This document shows positions 43,624 to 51,802 of a DNA stretch of 64,000 nt, in pieces. Location of the stretch: positions 3,410,001 through 3,474,000 of the forward strand of contig NZ_CP176366.1 in assembly GCF_046244385.1 (NCBI RefSeq), read 5' to 3'. Within the stretch, counting starts at the first letter, position 1. Each line of letters opens with the position of its first letter. A program made the position numbers and the translations under genes. The notes below the pieces were generated by a model. The model was given only the letters and a program-made list of their open reading frames with translations. It was not told the origin of the DNA and ran no database searches. This stretch comes from Methanospirillum stamsii (GTDB lineage Archaea > Halobacteriota > Methanomicrobia > Methanomicrobiales > Methanospirillaceae).

Positions 43624-44328
43624 ATGAGCAATATAGAATTATCACCACAGGAAAAAGCAAAACAGCGGGCAGGATTTAAAGCTGCAGAATATGTCAAAGA
43701 TGGAATGACTATCGGCCTTGGAACCGGCTCTACAGTTGCATTCACCATGGCAAGGCTTAAAGAGAGGATACGTGATGAAAGTCTAACAATCCGGGGAGTT
43801 CCTACATCCATCCAGACCCTGATACGGGCAGGAGAACTCGGGATCCCGATCATAGGTCTTGAACAGGCAGAAAAAATCAATCTCACAATAGATGGAGCTG
43901 ACCAGATAGATCCTCAGCTCAGGTTAATTAAGGGCCGGGGTGCTGCTCATGTTAGAGAACGAATACTTGCAGATATATCTGACCGACTTATCATCGTTGC
44001 TGATCCTACGAAATTGTGCACGGAACTCACCGGCCCGGTCCCAATAGAAATTATACCGTTTGCTCTCTCTCATGTACAAAACGTACTAATAAAAATGGGG
44101 GGTAATCCGGTTTTACGGGATGGGGTGAAAAAGGATGGTCCGGTCATATCAGACAACGGAAATATCATCCTGGATTACCACCCGGCACAAAAATATAATC
44201 CGATGGATCTGGAAACGGCAATCAACATGATACCTGGAGTAGTCTGTTGCGGGATATTTGCCGAATTTTCAGAAAAAACCACGGTAATTATTGGTGAAGA
44301 AGAAGGACCAAGAGTTATTTCATTATGA
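43624..44328 (+). CDS. rpiA: ribose-5-phosphate isomerase A
   Basis: Interconverts ribose 5-phosphate and ribulose 5-phosphate. The 234-residue protein has GLGTGSTVAF (substrate loop, about residues 32-41), TIDGADQID (about 89-97) and KGRGAAHVRERILA (about 104-117, catalytic region). Length is normal. I placed the start at ATG 43624 because CGTGAAA sits about 5 nt upstream and could act as ribosome-binding site; GTG 43615 would add three residues. In this organism the enzyme would feed both nucleotide synthesis and the ribulose phosphate needed by the phosphoribulokinase encoded at 62405. Confidence 0.95.
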   Translation: MSNIELSPQEKAKQRAGFKAAEYVKDGMTIGLGTGSTVAFTMARLKERIRDESLTIRGVPTSIQTLIRAGELGIPIIGLEQAEKINLTIDGADQIDPQLRLIKGRGAAHVRERILADISDRLIIVADPTKLCTELTGPVPIEIIPFALSHVQNVLIKMGGNPVLRDGVKKDGPVISDNGNIILDYHPAQKYNPMDLETAINMIPGVVCCGIFAEFSEKTTVIIGEEEGPRVISL

Positions 44329-44514
44329 ATTCATCCGGCAGGAACATAGAATAGTTCCGGTGATAAATCATCAAATCTTTTTAAAAAAAAAGGAGCCGTA
44401 TCCTTGTGATATTACCACAACAAATCCCCCGGATAGCGGTATAATAAATTTTTAATTTTATAGTATTTAAAAATATAGAATTTTAAATATAAAATTTTGT
44501 GAATTATTCGATAA

Positions 44515-45075
44515 TTATAAAAGTCCGAGTCCCTTGAGATCATCAACTATCTTAAGAACAGCTTTCTTTGCATCCTCCGGCTCTTTCCCTCCGGTGATGA
44601 TGAGTTTTCCAGATCCAAATAACAGGACAACCACCTTGGGATCATCCAGCCGATAGACAAGACCCGGGAATTGTTCAGGCTCATATTCAATACGTTCAAG
44701 ATTAAAACCGACTGCAATTTTATTCAGATTGATACCAGAACCAAGATCAGCTGAAGTGACAATATTTTGGACTTTATAAGTCAATTCGCTTGCAATTTCA
44801 ATATTGAGATCCCGTAATAATCCGCCAAGAATTTCAAGTCCTTTATTCAGACTATCCATACTTTTTGCACCGGTGAGAACCACCTTTCCGGATCCAAACA
44901 CAAGAGCTGCTATCTTCGGGTTTTGCATTCTGATTACAACACCCGGAAATCTCTTTTTATTATATTCTGCATCTTTTATACTAGATGCAATTTGAGGAAG
45001 GTCCAGGGATTCAGAGATCTTCGCTGAAGCCACGATATTTTCTATCCGGAGCGAAGTATCAGGAGTTGCAGACAT
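44515..45075 (-). CDS. tbp: TATA-box-binding protein (copy 2)
   Basis: The 186-residue protein contains both TBP saddle repeats: IENIVASAKI ... FPGVVIRMQNPKIAALVFGSGKVVLTG and VQNIVTSADLG ... FPGLVYRLDDPKVVVLLFGSGKLIITG. It differs from copy 1 at 35130 in the FSSGK/FGSGK motif and in the N-terminal residues, so it is a diverged paralogue and not a recent duplicate. It starts 41 bp after the stop of the acetyl-CoA synthetase gene on the same strand, so read-through is possible. Downstream of it lies an AT-rich 186-bp spacer with oligo-A/T runs. Confidence 0.95.
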   Translation of the reverse strand: MSATPDTSLRIENIVASAKISESLDLPQIASSIKDAEYNKKRFPGVVIRMQNPKIAALVFGSGKVVLTGAKSMDSLNKGLEILGGLLRDLNIEIASELTYKVQNIVTSADLGSGINLNKIAVGFNLERIEYEPEQFPGLVYRLDDPKVVVLLFGSGKLIITGGKEPEDAKKAVLKIVDDLKGLGLL

Positions 45076-45116
45076 GGATATAAATCTATTAAAACAGTAT
45101 ATAAAGAGTTGGATGA

Positions 45117-47015
45117 TTATTCATCCAGAGTTGAGACATCACCGGGATCAATTCCCATTTCTTGTGCCTTTAAAACACGCCGCATAATTTTACCACTTCG
45201 TGTTTTAGGCAGATTGTCTACAAAATCAAGTTCTGCGGGGACAGATATCGGTCCAAGCATTATTCTGACGTGATATTTCAAATCATGAATGAGCTTTGGT
45301 GTGGGGCTTACTCCATTTCTCAGGATGACAAATGCCTTAATAATATTTCCTTTCAGAGGATCAGGTTTTCCAATAGCTGCTGCTTCGGCAACGGCACTAT
45401 GAGATACCAAAGCACTCTCAATTTCTGCAGTTCCCACATTATGCCCTGCTACAATGATGATATCATCAGAACGGCCAAGCAGCATGATATACCCATCTTC
45501 ATCCATCATGGCAATATCATTACTGCTATAGTATCCGTATTTACCAAAATTCCAGTACTGACGATACCTTTCATCATTCTGATATACGGTTTTCATCATA
45601 GATGGCCATGGCTCTTTGATAGCCAGGAACCCGTTTGTTCCAGGGGGAACCGGATCTCCCTCTTCATTAACAACTGTTGCAACTACCCCGGGTATTGGTT
45701 TTCCCGCAAATCCTGGTTTCATCGGAAGACCAACCATCGTTGTGATCATGTGCATACCGGTTTCAGTCTGCCACCAGGTGTCAAGAATCGGACAGTTTTT
45801 CTTCCCGATATGTTTGTAAAACCATTCAAATGCTTCAGGATTGAGTGGTTCACCAACGGACCCGAGAAGACGCAGAGAAGAAAGATCATATTTTTCAGAC
45901 CATTCTTCACCCATCCGCATGAACATTCTGATTGCTGTAGGAGCCGTATAAAAAATTGTTACTCCGTACTCTTCGATAAGTTTCCACCAGATACCGGCAT
46001 CCGGATAATCCGGAGTATATTCAGTCAGAAAGATAGTTCCTCCGACAAGCAGCGGCCCATAAATACCATACGTATGACCGGTGATCCAGCCAGGATCAGC
46101 AGTACACCAGTACACATCATTCTCACGGAGTGTCAGAACATATTTCGTCGTATAATATGCTCCGACCATATAGCCACCTGCGGTATGAACTATTCCTTTA
46201 GGTGCTCCGGTAGTTCCGGAGGTGTAAAGAATAAACAGAGGATCTTCTGAATTGACATGTTCAGGTTCACAGTTCCGGTCTGCCTGTGATATGAGTTCTT
46301 CATAATCCAGTTCAAAATCATCAAGGAGACCTACTTTTGGTTCCTGAGTCCTGAGGATGATGACTTTCTCAACCGTCGGGGCATGGATAAGAGCTTCTTC
46401 GACAATCGGTTTTAATGGAATACTTCCCCCACGCCTGACCGATGCATCAGCAGTGATAACAATTTTTGCTCCGGCTCCGGTGATACGTTCATTCAGAGCT
46501 TTTGCACCATACCCGGCAAACACCACCGTGTGAACTGCACCTATCCGTGCACAGGCAAGCATGGAAACGACCAGTTCAGGTATACCAGGAAGATAAATAC
46601 AAACCCTGTCACCTTTCCGGACACCAAGAGATTTAAGGGCATTACCCATTCGCATGACGTCTTTGTACAGCTGGTAATAAGTCAGAATCCTCTCTTTTCC
46701 GTTCTCACCAGCCCAGAAAATTGCGACTTTATTTCTCCGGTCATTATTGACATGCCGCTCAAGACAATTATAGGTAATATTCAATTCTGCGTTGGTAAAC
46801 CAGCTGGCATGTGGGTGATCCCATGTCCTGACCGTATCCCATTGCTTAAACCAGAGCAGATCTGACGCGATCCTGCGCCAGAAGGCATCAGGGTCTTTTT
46901 CAAACTCACGATATAATTCATCATAATCGCGAATAAGCGCCGAATTCTGGTAAGAGGGGTCAGGATAATAGACTTTCTGATCCGGTTTTAGAACTTCTTC
47001 AGCAGGGATAATAAT
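45117..47015 (-). CDS. acs: acetyl-CoA synthetase (AMP-forming), non-canonical start codon
   Basis: Activates acetate to acetyl-CoA through acetyl-AMP. The ANL motifs are YTSGTTGAPKGIVHTAGG, WWQTETGMH, YSSNDIAMMDEDGYIMLLGRSDD and the acetylatable-type KTRSGKIMRR. Homology to the ACS N-terminal domain extends well upstream of the first ATG/GTG/TTG-type codon (TTG 46784): YDELYREFEKDPDAFW, SDLLWFKQWDTV and ASWFTNAELNITYNCLERH are in frame. This frame is open back to a TGA at 47016-47018 with only ATT, ATT, ATC as plausible initiators, and GGAGTGA lies at 47016-47022. The full product would be 630-632 residues, normal for ACS. A sequencing error or frameshift at the 5' end is the alternative. 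Confidence 0.85.
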   Translation of the reverse strand: MIIPAEEVLKPDQKVYYPDPSYQNSALIRDYDELYREFEKDPDAFWRRIASDLLWFKQWDTVRTWDHPHASWFTNAELNITYNCLERHVNNDRRNKVAIFWAGENGKERILTYYQLYKDVMRMGNALKSLGVRKGDRVCIYLPGIPELVVSMLACARIGAVHTVVFAGYGAKALNERITGAGAKIVITADASVRRGGSIPLKPIVEEALIHAPTVEKVIILRTQEPKVGLLDDFELDYEELISQADRNCEPEHVNSEDPLFILYTSGTTGAPKGIVHTAGGYMVGAYYTTKYVLTLRENDVYWCTADPGWITGHTYGIYGPLLVGGTIFLTEYTPDYPDAGIWWKLIEEYGVTIFYTAPTAIRMFMRMGEEWSEKYDLSSLRLLGSVGEPLNPEAFEWFYKHIGKKNCPILDTWWQTETGMHMITTMVGLPMKPGFAGKPIPGVVATVVNEEGDPVPPGTNGFLAIKEPWPSMMKTVYQNDERYRQYWNFGKYGYYSSNDIAMMDEDGYIMLLGRSDDIIIVAGHNVGTAEIESALVSHSAVAEAAAIGKPDPLKGNIIKAFVILRNGVSPTPKLIHDLKYHVRIMLGPISVPAELDFVDNLPKTRSGKIMRRVLKAQEMGIDPGDVSTLDE

Positions 47016-47101
47016 TCACTCCAATTATCATTATTTATCATGGACAAATCCTTAAAGTCTTTATTATTTCCCATAATTGTTCATGATCAAATATTACAAA
47101 T

Positions 47102-47111
47102 CATTTATATG
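47102..47111. promoter_or_regulatory. shared divergent TATA element between acs and the ADP-forming synthetase
   Basis: CATTTATATG reads as CATATAAATG on the other strand, so the same bases can serve as a TATA box for both genes. It lies about 100 bp from the ADP-forming gene and about 90 bp from the acs start, which implies leaders of 65-75 nt. Confidence 0.4.
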
Positions 47112-47205
47112 TTTTAATGGATCAAATCGTAAGTGAAGAATTTGACGAACCTTCATACGTCATTTGTTGATGCCGGAGATCCCGGTGAGCACTCAGAGGT
47201 AAGAT

Positions 47206-49272
47206 ATGACAGAATGGATGCTTAGTGAATCTGAAGGATATGATCTGCTTTCAAAATACGGGATACCAACACCCAAGTACCGCATTGTAACCAGAGCCGA
47301 AGAAGCGGGATCTGCTGCTGAGGCAATCGGGTTTCCGGTTGTAATGAAGATTATTTCCCCGAACATCAGCCACAAGAGTGATGCTGGCGGTGTTATTGTC
47401 GGAGTAGGAACAAAAGAGGCAGCCCAGTCTTCATTTAACCAGATTATCTCCAATGCCCGGGCTTACGACCAGAATGCCCACATTGAAGGAGTCATTGTTG
47501 AAAACCAGGCAGCACCCGGACTGGAACTGATTATCGGTGGGAAGACCGACCCGACCTTTGGAAAAGTTATAACCTTTGGTATTGGTGGAACTCTTGTTGA
47601 ACTGATGAAAGATGTAACACTTCGGATACTTCCGATTGATGAAGAAGAAATCCGAAAAATGGTTACTGAAATTAATTCATACCCACTCATCACCGGATAC
47701 CGGGGATCCAAACCAAAAGACATTGAATGCCTGATTCAAATCATTAAAAATGTCTGCAAGATGTTTGAATCCCACACAAATCTCCGCGAATTTGACATCA
47801 ATCCAATCAGGCTCTATGACTCCGGTGCCTGTGCAGTGGATGCCAGAGTAATTCTTGATGACAACATCCAGCTTCTGCATGTGGATGAACGTGATCCCGT
47901 TCCGGTTGAATATTTCAAACCGAAGTCTGTTGCCGTCATTGGTGCTTCAGATGAGAAGTCCAAGATGGGATATGCAGTAATGCACAACCTGCTTCATTTC
48001 CCAGGCAAGGTTTTCCCAATTAATAATAAACGAGATACCATCCAGGGGCTGAAGGCTTATCCAACTGTTCTTGAGATTCCTGAAGAAGAGATTGATCTTG
48101 CCGTCATTACCGTCCCTGCCCGTCATGTTCCGGGAGTCATGGAAGAATGCGGTAAGAAGGGCGTAAAAATTGCCGTGGTTATCACTGCCGGATTTAAGGA
48201 GATGAGTGATGAAGGCCGGTTATTGGAAGAAAGAATTGTTGAGATTGCCCACCGGTATGGTACCCGCATCGTAGGTCCGAACTGTCTGGGACTTATTATT
48301 CCGCCCATCGGTCTGGATACAACCTACGTGTCCCAGTCACCAAACCCCGGAAACATTGCATTCATCTCCCAGAGTGGCGCAATTGTCAACACGGTTGTAG
48401 ACTGGTCTCTCACCAAGGATATCGGGTTTTCTATGGTTGTATCTGTAGGAAACCAGGGAGATCTGAACTTCTTTGACTATCTCCGTGCTGCAGCAGCAGA
48501 TCCGGAGACAAAAGTCATCATCATGTACATTGAACAGATCAAGAACGGCAAAGCATTCATGGAAATAGTGAATGAAGTATCCCGCCATAAACCGGTTGTA
48601 GCATTGAAAGCCGGTTCATCTGCCCGTGGTCAGGCTGCAGCCGCGTCTCACACCGGTTCACTTTCTGGTTCATATGATGTCTATGTCGAGGCCTTTAGAA
48701 AATCCGGAGTTCTCCTAGTTCACACGCTCTCCGGAGCTTTCCTTGCAGCAGAGATGCTATCACACCCGAAGAGATATCCGAAAGGTCGCCGTGCAATTGT
48801 TGTTACTAATGCAGGAGGTTTTGCCGTCCTGTCATCTGATTACTCAGAACGGTACGGAATTAAGATCATTGACCTCCCCGATTACCTCGTAAAAGAGATG
48901 GACTCATTCCTGCCTGAGTTCTGGAACAGGGGAAACCCTGTAGATCTGCTTGGTGACGCAACCGAGGCACGGTTTGAAAAGACTTTTGAGGTGCTTGCAA
49001 AGAACGATGCACTCTGGGACATGTGCTTTATCATCGGGTTCCCAAATAACATCCTTTCATCCGAGCAGCTTGCAAACCAAATCCTGAAATTCTCAAAATC
49101 CACGGATAAAAGAATTGTTCCAACACTCCTTGGTGGAGCATCCATGGATAGAGGAAGACATATTCTCCATGCACACAGTATCCCAACCTTTGAAGAACTG
49201 GATATGATGTTCAGGGTTGTAGGAAGACTACTCTACCAGATCTACCGGGTAAAAGCTCAGGGTGTCTACTAA
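47206..49272 (+). CDS. ADP-forming acyl/acetyl-CoA synthetase, beta-alpha fusion
   Basis: The 688-residue protein interconverts acyl-CoA + ADP + Pi and acid + ATP + CoA. Residues about 1-225 form the ATP-grasp beta part (MLSESEGYDLLSKYGIPTP; GFPVVMKIISPNISHKSDAGGV; REFDINPIRL). Residues about 235-688 form the alpha part: CoA-binding VAVIGASDEKSKMGYAV, GPNCLG, FISQSGAIV and the phospho-His segment AAASHTGSLSGSYDVY. The domain order beta-alpha is the reverse of the alpha-beta fusions such as Giardia/E. coli PatZ-like proteins. GAGGT lies 5 nt before the ATG. It is divergent from acs; a T8 terminator follows. Confidence 0.92.
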   Translation: MTEWMLSESEGYDLLSKYGIPTPKYRIVTRAEEAGSAAEAIGFPVVMKIISPNISHKSDAGGVIVGVGTKEAAQSSFNQIISNARAYDQNAHIEGVIVENQAAPGLELIIGGKTDPTFGKVITFGIGGTLVELMKDVTLRILPIDEEEIRKMVTEINSYPLITGYRGSKPKDIECLIQIIKNVCKMFESHTNLREFDINPIRLYDSGACAVDARVILDDNIQLLHVDERDPVPVEYFKPKSVAVIGASDEKSKMGYAVMHNLLHFPGKVFPINNKRDTIQGLKAYPTVLEIPEEEIDLAVITVPARHVPGVMEECGKKGVKIAVVITAGFKEMSDEGRLLEERIVEIAHRYGTRIVGPNCLGLIIPPIGLDTTYVSQSPNPGNIAFISQSGAIVNTVVDWSLTKDIGFSMVVSVGNQGDLNFFDYLRAAAADPETKVIIMYIEQIKNGKAFMEIVNEVSRHKPVVALKAGSSARGQAAAASHTGSLSGSYDVYVEAFRKSGVLLVHTLSGAFLAAEMLSHPKRYPKGRRAIVVTNAGGFAVLSSDYSERYGIKIIDLPDYLVKEMDSFLPEFWNRGNPVDLLGDATEARFEKTFEVLAKNDALWDMCFIIGFPNNILSSEQLANQILKFSKSTDKRIVPTLLGGASMDRGRHILHAHSIPTFEELDMMFRVVGRLLYQIYRVKAQGVY

Positions 49273-49282
49273 AAAGACTCCC

Positions 49283-49299
49283 AAAAAAATATTTTTTTT
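49283..49299. terminator. bidirectional A7/T8 terminator
   Basis: A7 (49283-49289) followed by TA and T8 (49292-49299) lies between the stop codons of two convergent genes, giving an oligo-T tract on each strand directly after or at each stop. Confidence 0.6.
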
Positions 49300-49588
49300 A
49301 AGAATATCCGGTCATTGCCGTAACATTTTGTGGCTTTTCCTGGGGAGCGTCAAGAGTTCTGAATTTCTGTTCATATTCTCCGACGGTCCGTTGCAGAACT
49401 GCTAGCAGGTTTTTTGCATGTGTCGGGCTGATACTGACGACTGCTTTTCCCTTAGCCTGGTTGATCCCCGGTATCTGGTGGAGAAAGAGAAATGTAAATT
49501 CATCCTCTTTATACGCAATCTGGATCATATTACTGTAGACAGGCTCTAATTGTGGCGGGATGGTTACCTGAATTTCGTTTGATGCCAT
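49298..49588 (-). CDS. DUF3467 family protein
   Basis: The 96-residue protein matches DUF3467: IQVTIPPQLEPVYSNMIQIAY, EFTFLFLHQIPG, KAVVSISPTHAKNLLAVLQRTVGEYEQKF. The family is widespread in archaea and bacteria and has no known function; homologues are small cytoplasmic proteins. It is divergent from the Cas4-like gene with only 31 bp between start codons, and converges with the ADP-forming synthetase gene. Confidence 0.85.
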   Translation of the reverse strand: MASNEIQVTIPPQLEPVYSNMIQIAYKEDEFTFLFLHQIPGINQAKGKAVVSISPTHAKNLLAVLQRTVGEYEQKFRTLDAPQEKPQNVTAMTGYS

Positions 49589-49619
49589 CTCTCACCTATG
49601 TGACAGCCATTCCCATAAA

Positions 49620-50318
49620 ATGACCGCATCTTTATCTGGCAAAAAAAATCATCCGGAAATTGCCATATCATCATTAATCCGGGCATTTCATTGTCCCAGG
49701 CAATATTATTTTTTAAAAAACACTGAATGGAAATCGTCGGAGAAATATTCCATTTGTAAACAAATATCAGTCGCAGAAAAGGATGCAGATGAAGAGAACA
49801 TCTGGAATACCATCTGCATGATACACCCGGATATTTCACCAGATAAACGACCCTTTCTCACATCCTGTCTTCAGGCTATGATAACTGCTCCGGTAAGACC
49901 CTGGACAGATCTTGATATTACTGTCCATTCCAATAAACTTCACCTATACGGACTTCTTGACAAATATGATGCCGGAACGGGTGAATGCACTCTTACCAGA
50001 TGTACACCATCACCTAAAACCGGATGCTGGCCGGAAGACCGTATCAGAGCCGCTGCTCTTCTTCTTTGCATATGGGAGACCGGAAACGGCCGGCCATCCG
50101 GTATCTATATTGAATACATTCCCTCCGGAATCATCAGATATTACGAACCATCACCCAGGGACAAAAGACAGGTGCTACTTATCCTCAGGCAGATTCAAAA
50201 GATTGAAAATGGAGAATTCCCTCCAAAACCAATGAAACCGCCCTGTTCATGGTGCCGGTTTGAAGAAAAATGTAAAAGCCATGAACCACGGAGATTATCC
50301 GGCCTGTTCAAGAAGTGA
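49620..50318 (+). CDS. Cas4/Dna2-like PD-(D/E)XK protein with altered active site
   Basis: The 232-residue protein has the Cas4-like layout. An N-terminal cysteine sits in AFHCPRQYYFL (about residues 22-32), a central GLLDKYDAGTGECTLTR segment (about 109-125) stands where the catalytic Asp and E/D-x-K occur, a helix contains AALLLCIWE in place of the usual Q-rich motif, and the C-terminal triad CSWCRFEEKC (about 213-222) completes a four-Cys iron-sulfur site. The Asp is kept, but the expected E-x-K after it is not evident (TLTRCTPS). It is not near any CRISPR array, so a repair role is more likely than adaptation. Its 3' end overlaps the convergent nucleotidyltransferase gene by 24 nt. Confidence 0.7.
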   Translation: MTASLSGKKNHPEIAISSLIRAFHCPRQYYFLKNTEWKSSEKYSICKQISVAEKDADEENIWNTICMIHPDISPDKRPFLTSCLQAMITAPVRPWTDLDITVHSNKLHLYGLLDKYDAGTGECTLTRCTPSPKTGCWPEDRIRAAALLLCIWETGNGRPSGIYIEYIPSGIIRYYEPSPRDKRQVLLILRQIQKIENGEFPPKPMKPPCSWCRFEEKCKSHEPRRLSGLFKK

Positions 50319-51224
50319 TAACGATCGGATATGTTCACCCTTCGCTTCACGGGTGGTGCCGACGACCAGCCATTTTTCCTTCCCATGCTGTTCAATAACT
50401 CCCCTGGCTTCAATCAATTCTCCGGTAAAAGCCTGACCGGTGTAAGTATGGGTAAATGATAAGACTCTTGAGATTTCCGGGTGGTTAATCTCATAGATAG
50501 CCGGACTATCAAATACGAAGCGATCATCGGTAACCATTGCTTCAATTGTCTTTTTCCCAAGGATCTCCCCTTTCTCCATTTTAAATCCCGGAAGATCCTG
50601 GTATGCCCGGGTATAGAGAAGATCAAAATAGGTCCCGTCTACCTGTCCCCGGTTGAGTTTCCTTTTCTCATGCAGAATGAATTCTTCATATGAAGTGTCA
50701 GGATTTCGTTTTTTATACACCGTATTCCAGAGTTCATCACTTAGTTCCTCGATACTCCCTTCTTTTATCGACTGGACAAGTTGTTTTTGGGCATACCTGA
50801 ATGCGTCACCATAAACCACCCCGTCAATATCTGAACTGACACTTCCAAGCCCACAAAGAAGGGATCCGGTGACCCCAAACGAACAGGGAGGCAGATGCAG
50901 TGCTTTGACCAGTTTTGAAACCCTGGAGTGGGATGCCATGATATCTTCGAACCGTTCATCCGGTTTAAGAACCGAGGAAACCTCTGATTGCGGAACCCGA
51001 TGTACCAGGTCACTCCAGTCCGGATGGGCTCTGGAAATTATCTGATATGCCTCTTCAAAATCCACCTTTCGGTACCTGGTGCCCGCACTATCTACCCTAT
51101 CTCCGGAATTATCTGGGATATACCGTAAAACAGAACCTATCCGGGAATCATTATCATAAGCAGCAACGGCATAATACCACCCGTTTTTATCTTTGATAAA
51201 ATCACGAAGACGAATCGGGTTCAT
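50295..51224 (-). CDS. COG1665-type predicted nucleotidyltransferase
   Basis: The 309-residue protein contains the pol-beta-type signature GVTGSLLCGLGSVSSDIDGVVYG (Gly-Ser and the D-x-D pair, about residues 122-144, longer loop than usual), and a C-terminal domain with RGVIEQHGKEKWLVVGT. Such archaeal proteins are predicted nucleotidyltransferases of unknown substrate. I chose the ATG at 51224, which overlaps the sua5 stop as TGATG and has GGTG 4 nt upstream; the longest frame would begin inside sua5. It is the last gene of the ACT-protein / sua5 operon. Confidence 0.8.
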   Translation of the reverse strand: MNPIRLRDFIKDKNGWYYAVAAYDNDSRIGSVLRYIPDNSGDRVDSAGTRYRKVDFEEAYQIISRAHPDWSDLVHRVPQSEVSSVLKPDERFEDIMASHSRVSKLVKALHLPPCSFGVTGSLLCGLGSVSSDIDGVVYGDAFRYAQKQLVQSIKEGSIEELSDELWNTVYKKRNPDTSYEEFILHEKRKLNRGQVDGTYFDLLYTRAYQDLPGFKMEKGEILGKKTIEAMVTDDRFVFDSPAIYEINHPEISRVLSFTHTYTGQAFTGELIEARGVIEQHGKEKWLVVGTTREAKGEHIRSLSLLEQAG

Positions 51225-51802
51225 CAGCACCACTTTGCAAGAAAGGCTGCAATCTTTTCAATATCAGCCCCGGCACGGATAATCTCCCCATCAACAAGAT
51301 CTACTACCGTTGATGGAGTTCCAGGAAGCTGTCCTGCATTCACCGCAAAATCATATGGAACATTACATAACTCGATGCTGAGAGGTTCAGGCCCTCCGGA
51401 GATATTCGCACTGGTTGCAGTAATCGGACTGTCATATTTTTTTATGATTTCCAGAGCCGTTTCATGATCAGGATATCGGATTCCGATTTTTTTGGTCCCT
51501 GCGGTCAGATATGGGGACAAAATATTTCTGGCTTTTAACACAATGGTGACAGGGCCGGGCAAAAACTCATCAATACATGCCTGTGATATCTCATCAATAT
51601 AGGCAACCGCCTCCATCATCTCAACATCAGATACTGCAATTGAGATCGGACGATGATATTCTCTCCCCTTGGCTTCAAAAACTTTTAAAATTGCTTCATC
51701 AGAGAGAGCGTCGGCCCCAAGACCATAGAGCGTATCAGTTGGATACACAATCAGACCGTCGTGCATCAGGACATTAATAGCCCTTTCAATTTGTGAATTC
51801 AG
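51224..51802 (-). CDS. sua5: threonylcarbamoyl-AMP synthase (Sua5/YrdC), probable CTG start
   Basis: Makes threonylcarbamoyl-AMP for t6A37 of ANN-decoding tRNAs. The YrdC signature is VYPTDTLYGLGADALSDEA, followed by VFEAKGREYHRPISIAV, and PITATSANISGG later in the domain. The first ATG (51766) starts only four residues before VYPTDT, whereas homologues have a preceding helix of 12-20 residues. The frame continues upstream as LNSQIERAINVL to a CTG at 51802, which overlaps the upstream TGA stop as CTGA and has GGGGGAG 6 nt before it. I therefore take CTG as start (192 residues). No C-terminal Sua5 domain; it is the short YrdC form. Confidence 0.85.
   Translation of the reverse strand: MNSQIERAINVLMHDGLIVYPTDTLYGLGADALSDEAILKVFEAKGREYHRPISIAVSDVEMMEAVAYIDEISQACIDEFLPGPVTIVLKARNILSPYLTAGTKKIGIRYPDHETALEIIKKYDSPITATSANISGGPEPLSIELCNVPYDFAVNAGQLPGTPSTVVDLVDGEIIRAGADIEKIAAFLAKWC

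Noticed and set aside
44329..44514. Structured RNA in the AT-rich spacer after rpiA
   Set aside because: The apparent complementarity is only low-complexity A/T runs, which more simply serve as terminators for rpiA and tbp copy 2.
45270..46250. 326-codon plus-strand frame opposite the acetyl-CoA synthetase
   Set aside because: It lies wholly within a gene with complete ANL motifs, and its Cys/His/Ile-rich product looks like an antisense translation.
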